Of a stretch of 64,000 nucleotides of DNA, positions 62,681 to 64,000 are shown one piece after another (within the stretch, counting starts at the first letter, position 1; every line of letters begins with the position of its first letter). A program made the position numbers and the translations under genes. The notes under the pieces were generated by a model. That model was not told the origin of the DNA. It worked only from the letters and a program-made list of their open reading frames with translations, and made no database searches. The stretch lies in the NCBI GenBank assembly GCA_963825255.1, contig CAWGSF010000009.1, forward strand, positions 1 to 64,000. Direction: 5' to 3'. The stretch comes from JAIBJN01 sp963825255. Its GTDB lineage: Bacteria; Actinomycetota; Thermoleophilia; Gaiellales; Gaiellaceae.

Positions 62681-62956
62681 ATGACCACCGGCGCCGTCGC
62701 CGAGACCGAGTTGCCCGATCCCAGCACCGTCCTCTCCCCCCGGGAGCTGGAGGTGCTCGATCTGGCCGCGCTCGGCCTCACGAACCTGCAGATCGCGACG
62801 CGGCTGCACGTGACGGTCCACGCCGTCAAGTTCCACCTCGCGGCCGTCTACCGCAAGCTGGGCGTCTCCAACCGAACCGAGGCCGTCGTGCTCCGGCTCC
62901 GCGCCGGGGGCCTCGCCGGCGGGGCGGCAGCCGACACCACCGACCTGGTCGCCTAG
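62681..62956 (+). CDS. Stand-alone LuxR-type helix-turn-helix regulator
   Basis: This 91-residue protein is essentially a GerE/LuxR DNA-binding domain with no receiver or sensor domain. The motif LSPRELEVLDLAALGLTNLQ then IATRLHVTVHAVKFHLAAVY, RKLGVSNRTEAVV is complete (normally LTxREREVL...NKEIA...TVKxHLxxIxxKLgVxnRtqA). The gene is nine bases before the Wzz-like gene, so they share a transcript. It may autoregulate through the palindrome at 62597 and control the polysaccharide genes. That link is inferred. Confidence 0.85.
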   Translation: MTTGAVAETELPDPSTVLSPRELEVLDLAALGLTNLQIATRLHVTVHAVKFHLAAVYRKLGVSNRTEAVVLRLRAGGLAGGAAADTTDLVA

Positions 62957-62965
62957 GAGGCACGC

Positions 62966-63757
62966 ATGGATCTCCACGTCTACCTGAGCGTCCTCAAGCG
63001 ATTCCGCGTCGTCGTCATCGTCGGCATCGCGCTGGCGGCCCTGCTCGCGCTCTCCTCGTACTACACGATCGGGCGCAACGGCCTCACGCACCGCGAGGGC
63101 CAGACGTGGGAGAGCTCCGCGACGATCTCGGTCGACCCGAAGAACTACTTCCTCTACGGACGCTCCATCTCGCCGGAGACCGCGCAGGCGCTCGAGTCAG
63201 GCGCGGGCGGGGAGTACCGGAGGCGCTCAGGAGTCTACAAGAACCTGGACCCGGCCGAGTTCGCTGACGCGGGCAGCCTGACCTCGACGGCGATCATCTA
63301 CCTGAAGCTCGCGACGAGTGACGACGTGATCAAGCGCATCCTCGCGGACGGCGAGGGCCCGCTGGGCGGCACGGTCCAGACGTTCCCGGTGCTCGCGGGC
63401 GGCGAGACCCCGGTGCCGATGATCATCTTCGACGCGATCGCGCCGACCCCCGGGGCCGCGGTCTCGCTCGCGAGGCGGCACGTGGCGGCCTTCAAGGATT
63501 ACGTCACGGACGAGCAGAACAAGAGCGGCATCCCCCAGGACGAGCGCGTCGTCGTGAACACGCTCAACGCGCCGCAGTCGGCCACGCTGCTCGAAGCCCG
63601 CAAGAAGACCCGCCCGATCCTCATCTTCCTCACCGGGCTCGTCGCGGTGCTGGGACTGGCCTTCGTCCTCGAGAACCTCCGGCCTCGCGGGCCGGGCGGC
63701 ACGGTTGCGCAGATCGAGGAAGAAGAGCCGCCCCAACAGAAGCGGCGCTCGGCCTAG
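62966..63757 (+). CDS. Wzz-like polysaccharide chain-length/co-polymerase membrane protein
   Basis: This 263-residue protein has two membrane helices flanking an extracellular domain, the layout of chain-length determinants. The first segment is MDLHVYLSVLKRFRVVVIVG then IALAALLALSSYYTIG, the second RPILIFLTGLVAVLGLAFVL near residue 225. The external region (ESSATISVDPKNYFLYGRSI, STAIIYLKLATSDDVIKRIL) is Wzz-like. There is no C-terminal tyrosine kinase domain; the tail is acidic then basic (EEEEPPQQKRRSA). It regulates polymer length with the O-antigen ligase/polymerase-like gene that follows directly. Confidence 0.75.
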   Translation: MDLHVYLSVLKRFRVVVIVGIALAALLALSSYYTIGRNGLTHREGQTWESSATISVDPKNYFLYGRSISPETAQALESGAGGEYRRRSGVYKNLDPAEFADAGSLTSTAIIYLKLATSDDVIKRILADGEGPLGGTVQTFPVLAGGETPVPMIIFDAIAPTPGAAVSLARRHVAAFKDYVTDEQNKSGIPQDERVVVNTLNAPQSATLLEARKKTRPILIFLTGLVAVLGLAFVLENLRPRGPGGTVAQIEEEEPPQQKRRSA

Positions 63758-64000
63758 GTGGCCGCGCCGGGAGCGTTCCGGCCGATGAAGCTCGTCACAG
63801 TCGAGACCGAGCGCGGGCCGATCCTCCCCGCCGCGATCGCCCTGTCGGCGACCGCGATCCTCGTCCTGGCGGTCCCGCTCGGGCTGCCGATCTTCGAGCT
63901 CTCCGCGCTGGCGGCGGTCGTCGTCGTGGGGGCGCTCGCCCACCGGACGCTGCTCCAGTGGCACGTGCTGCTGGCCTTCGCGATCCTCGTCATCTTCCTG
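63758..64000 (+). CDS. O-antigen ligase/polymerase-like protein, 5' part only
   Basis: The GTG at 63758 directly follows the stop of the Wzz-like gene and opens a frame that runs off the window (81 codons). An in-frame ATG is at 63785. The sequence shows three hydrophobic segments: ILPAAIALSATAILVLAVPL, LPIFELSALAAVVVVGALAH and HVLLAFAILVIFL. This opening and the position after wzz fit a Wzy/WaaL-like O-antigen ligase or polymerase. The diagnostic domain lies outside the window, so this is an inference. Confidence 0.5.
   Translation, partial: MAAPGAFRPMKLVTVETERGPILPAAIALSATAILVLAVPLGLPIFELSALAAVVVVGALAHRTLLQWHVLLAFAILVIFL

Noticed and set aside
1..64000. tRNA or rRNA genes, CRISPR arrays, insertion sequences or prophage
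   Set aside because: I saw no T-arm/acceptor pattern, no regularly spaced repeat-spacer pattern, and no transposase or integrase motifs. A covariance-model scan would be needed to exclude a tRNA fully.

Overview
The window is about 72% GC. Start codons are often GTG, and neighbouring genes commonly overlap by one to four bases (ATGA, GTGA, TGATG). A large NAD-glutamate dehydrogenase, an actinobacterial-type Tad/Flp pilus locus with a vWA-TadB fusion, and a UnbU-UnbV-like protein point to a high-GC actinobacterium. Thermoleophilia (Gaiellales or Solirubrobacterales) is my best guess, inferred from gene content only. At least 25 to 30 reading-frame breaks occur inside otherwise well-conserved genes, most densely in the first 5.5 kb. 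Protein similarity resumes at once in another frame, so I read most of them as single-base assembly errors rather than gene decay, and I annotate each gene across its breaks.

Layout. 1-3.5 kb: a four-gene ABC export operon. 3.5-6.1 kb: a divergent PEP mutase-like/aldo-keto reductase pair around a palindrome, then a TetR regulator. 6.1-16 kb: a Ca2+-type P-ATPase, a CBS-BON remnant, a WYL regulator, a Vps62-like membrane protein, a TauE exporter, a universal stress protein and an AlkZ-like winged-helix protein. 15.4-18.5 kb: a membrane/FG-GAP/ASPIC (UnbU-UnbV-like) fusion, divergent from a superoxide dismutase. 19.4-23.9 kb: a tightly coupled glycosyltransferase, deacetylase and membrane-protein operon. 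24-28.4 kb: a collagen-like lamin-tail protein, a two-component system and two paralogous secreted Cys/His/Asp-rich proteins. 28.5-33.4 kb: NAD-glutamate dehydrogenase. 34-42.6 kb: the Tad pilus operon on the minus strand, reading from the Flp pilin down to a coiled-coil protein. 43-47.8 kb: a LAS-peptidase-like protein, DUF192, VOC, an M20 amidohydrolase and a redoxin. 47.9-50.4 kb: a RiPP locus resembling lasso-peptide clusters. 50.9-64 kb: surface polysaccharide genes (flippases, nucleotide-sugar epimerases, glycosyltransferases, WecB, a Wzz-like protein and the start of an O-antigen ligase-like gene).

The most interesting part is the RiPP locus. A 58-residue gene at 47942-48118 encodes a leader matching the lasso motif YxxPxLxxxGxxxxxT exactly. 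It lies beside an HPr-kinase-like protein, a glutaminase-less asparagine synthetase and a PqqD-type recognition protein. The expected core has no Asp or Glu at ring positions 7-9, no B2 leader peptidase is visible, and the peptide ends in Ser, the residue phosphorylated by the kinase of paeninodin clusters. Also notable are a conserved element of about 75 bp present in inverted orientation on both sides of an epimerase gene, oriented upstream of two polysaccharide genes, and two paired CTAGC-N6-GCTAG palindromes.
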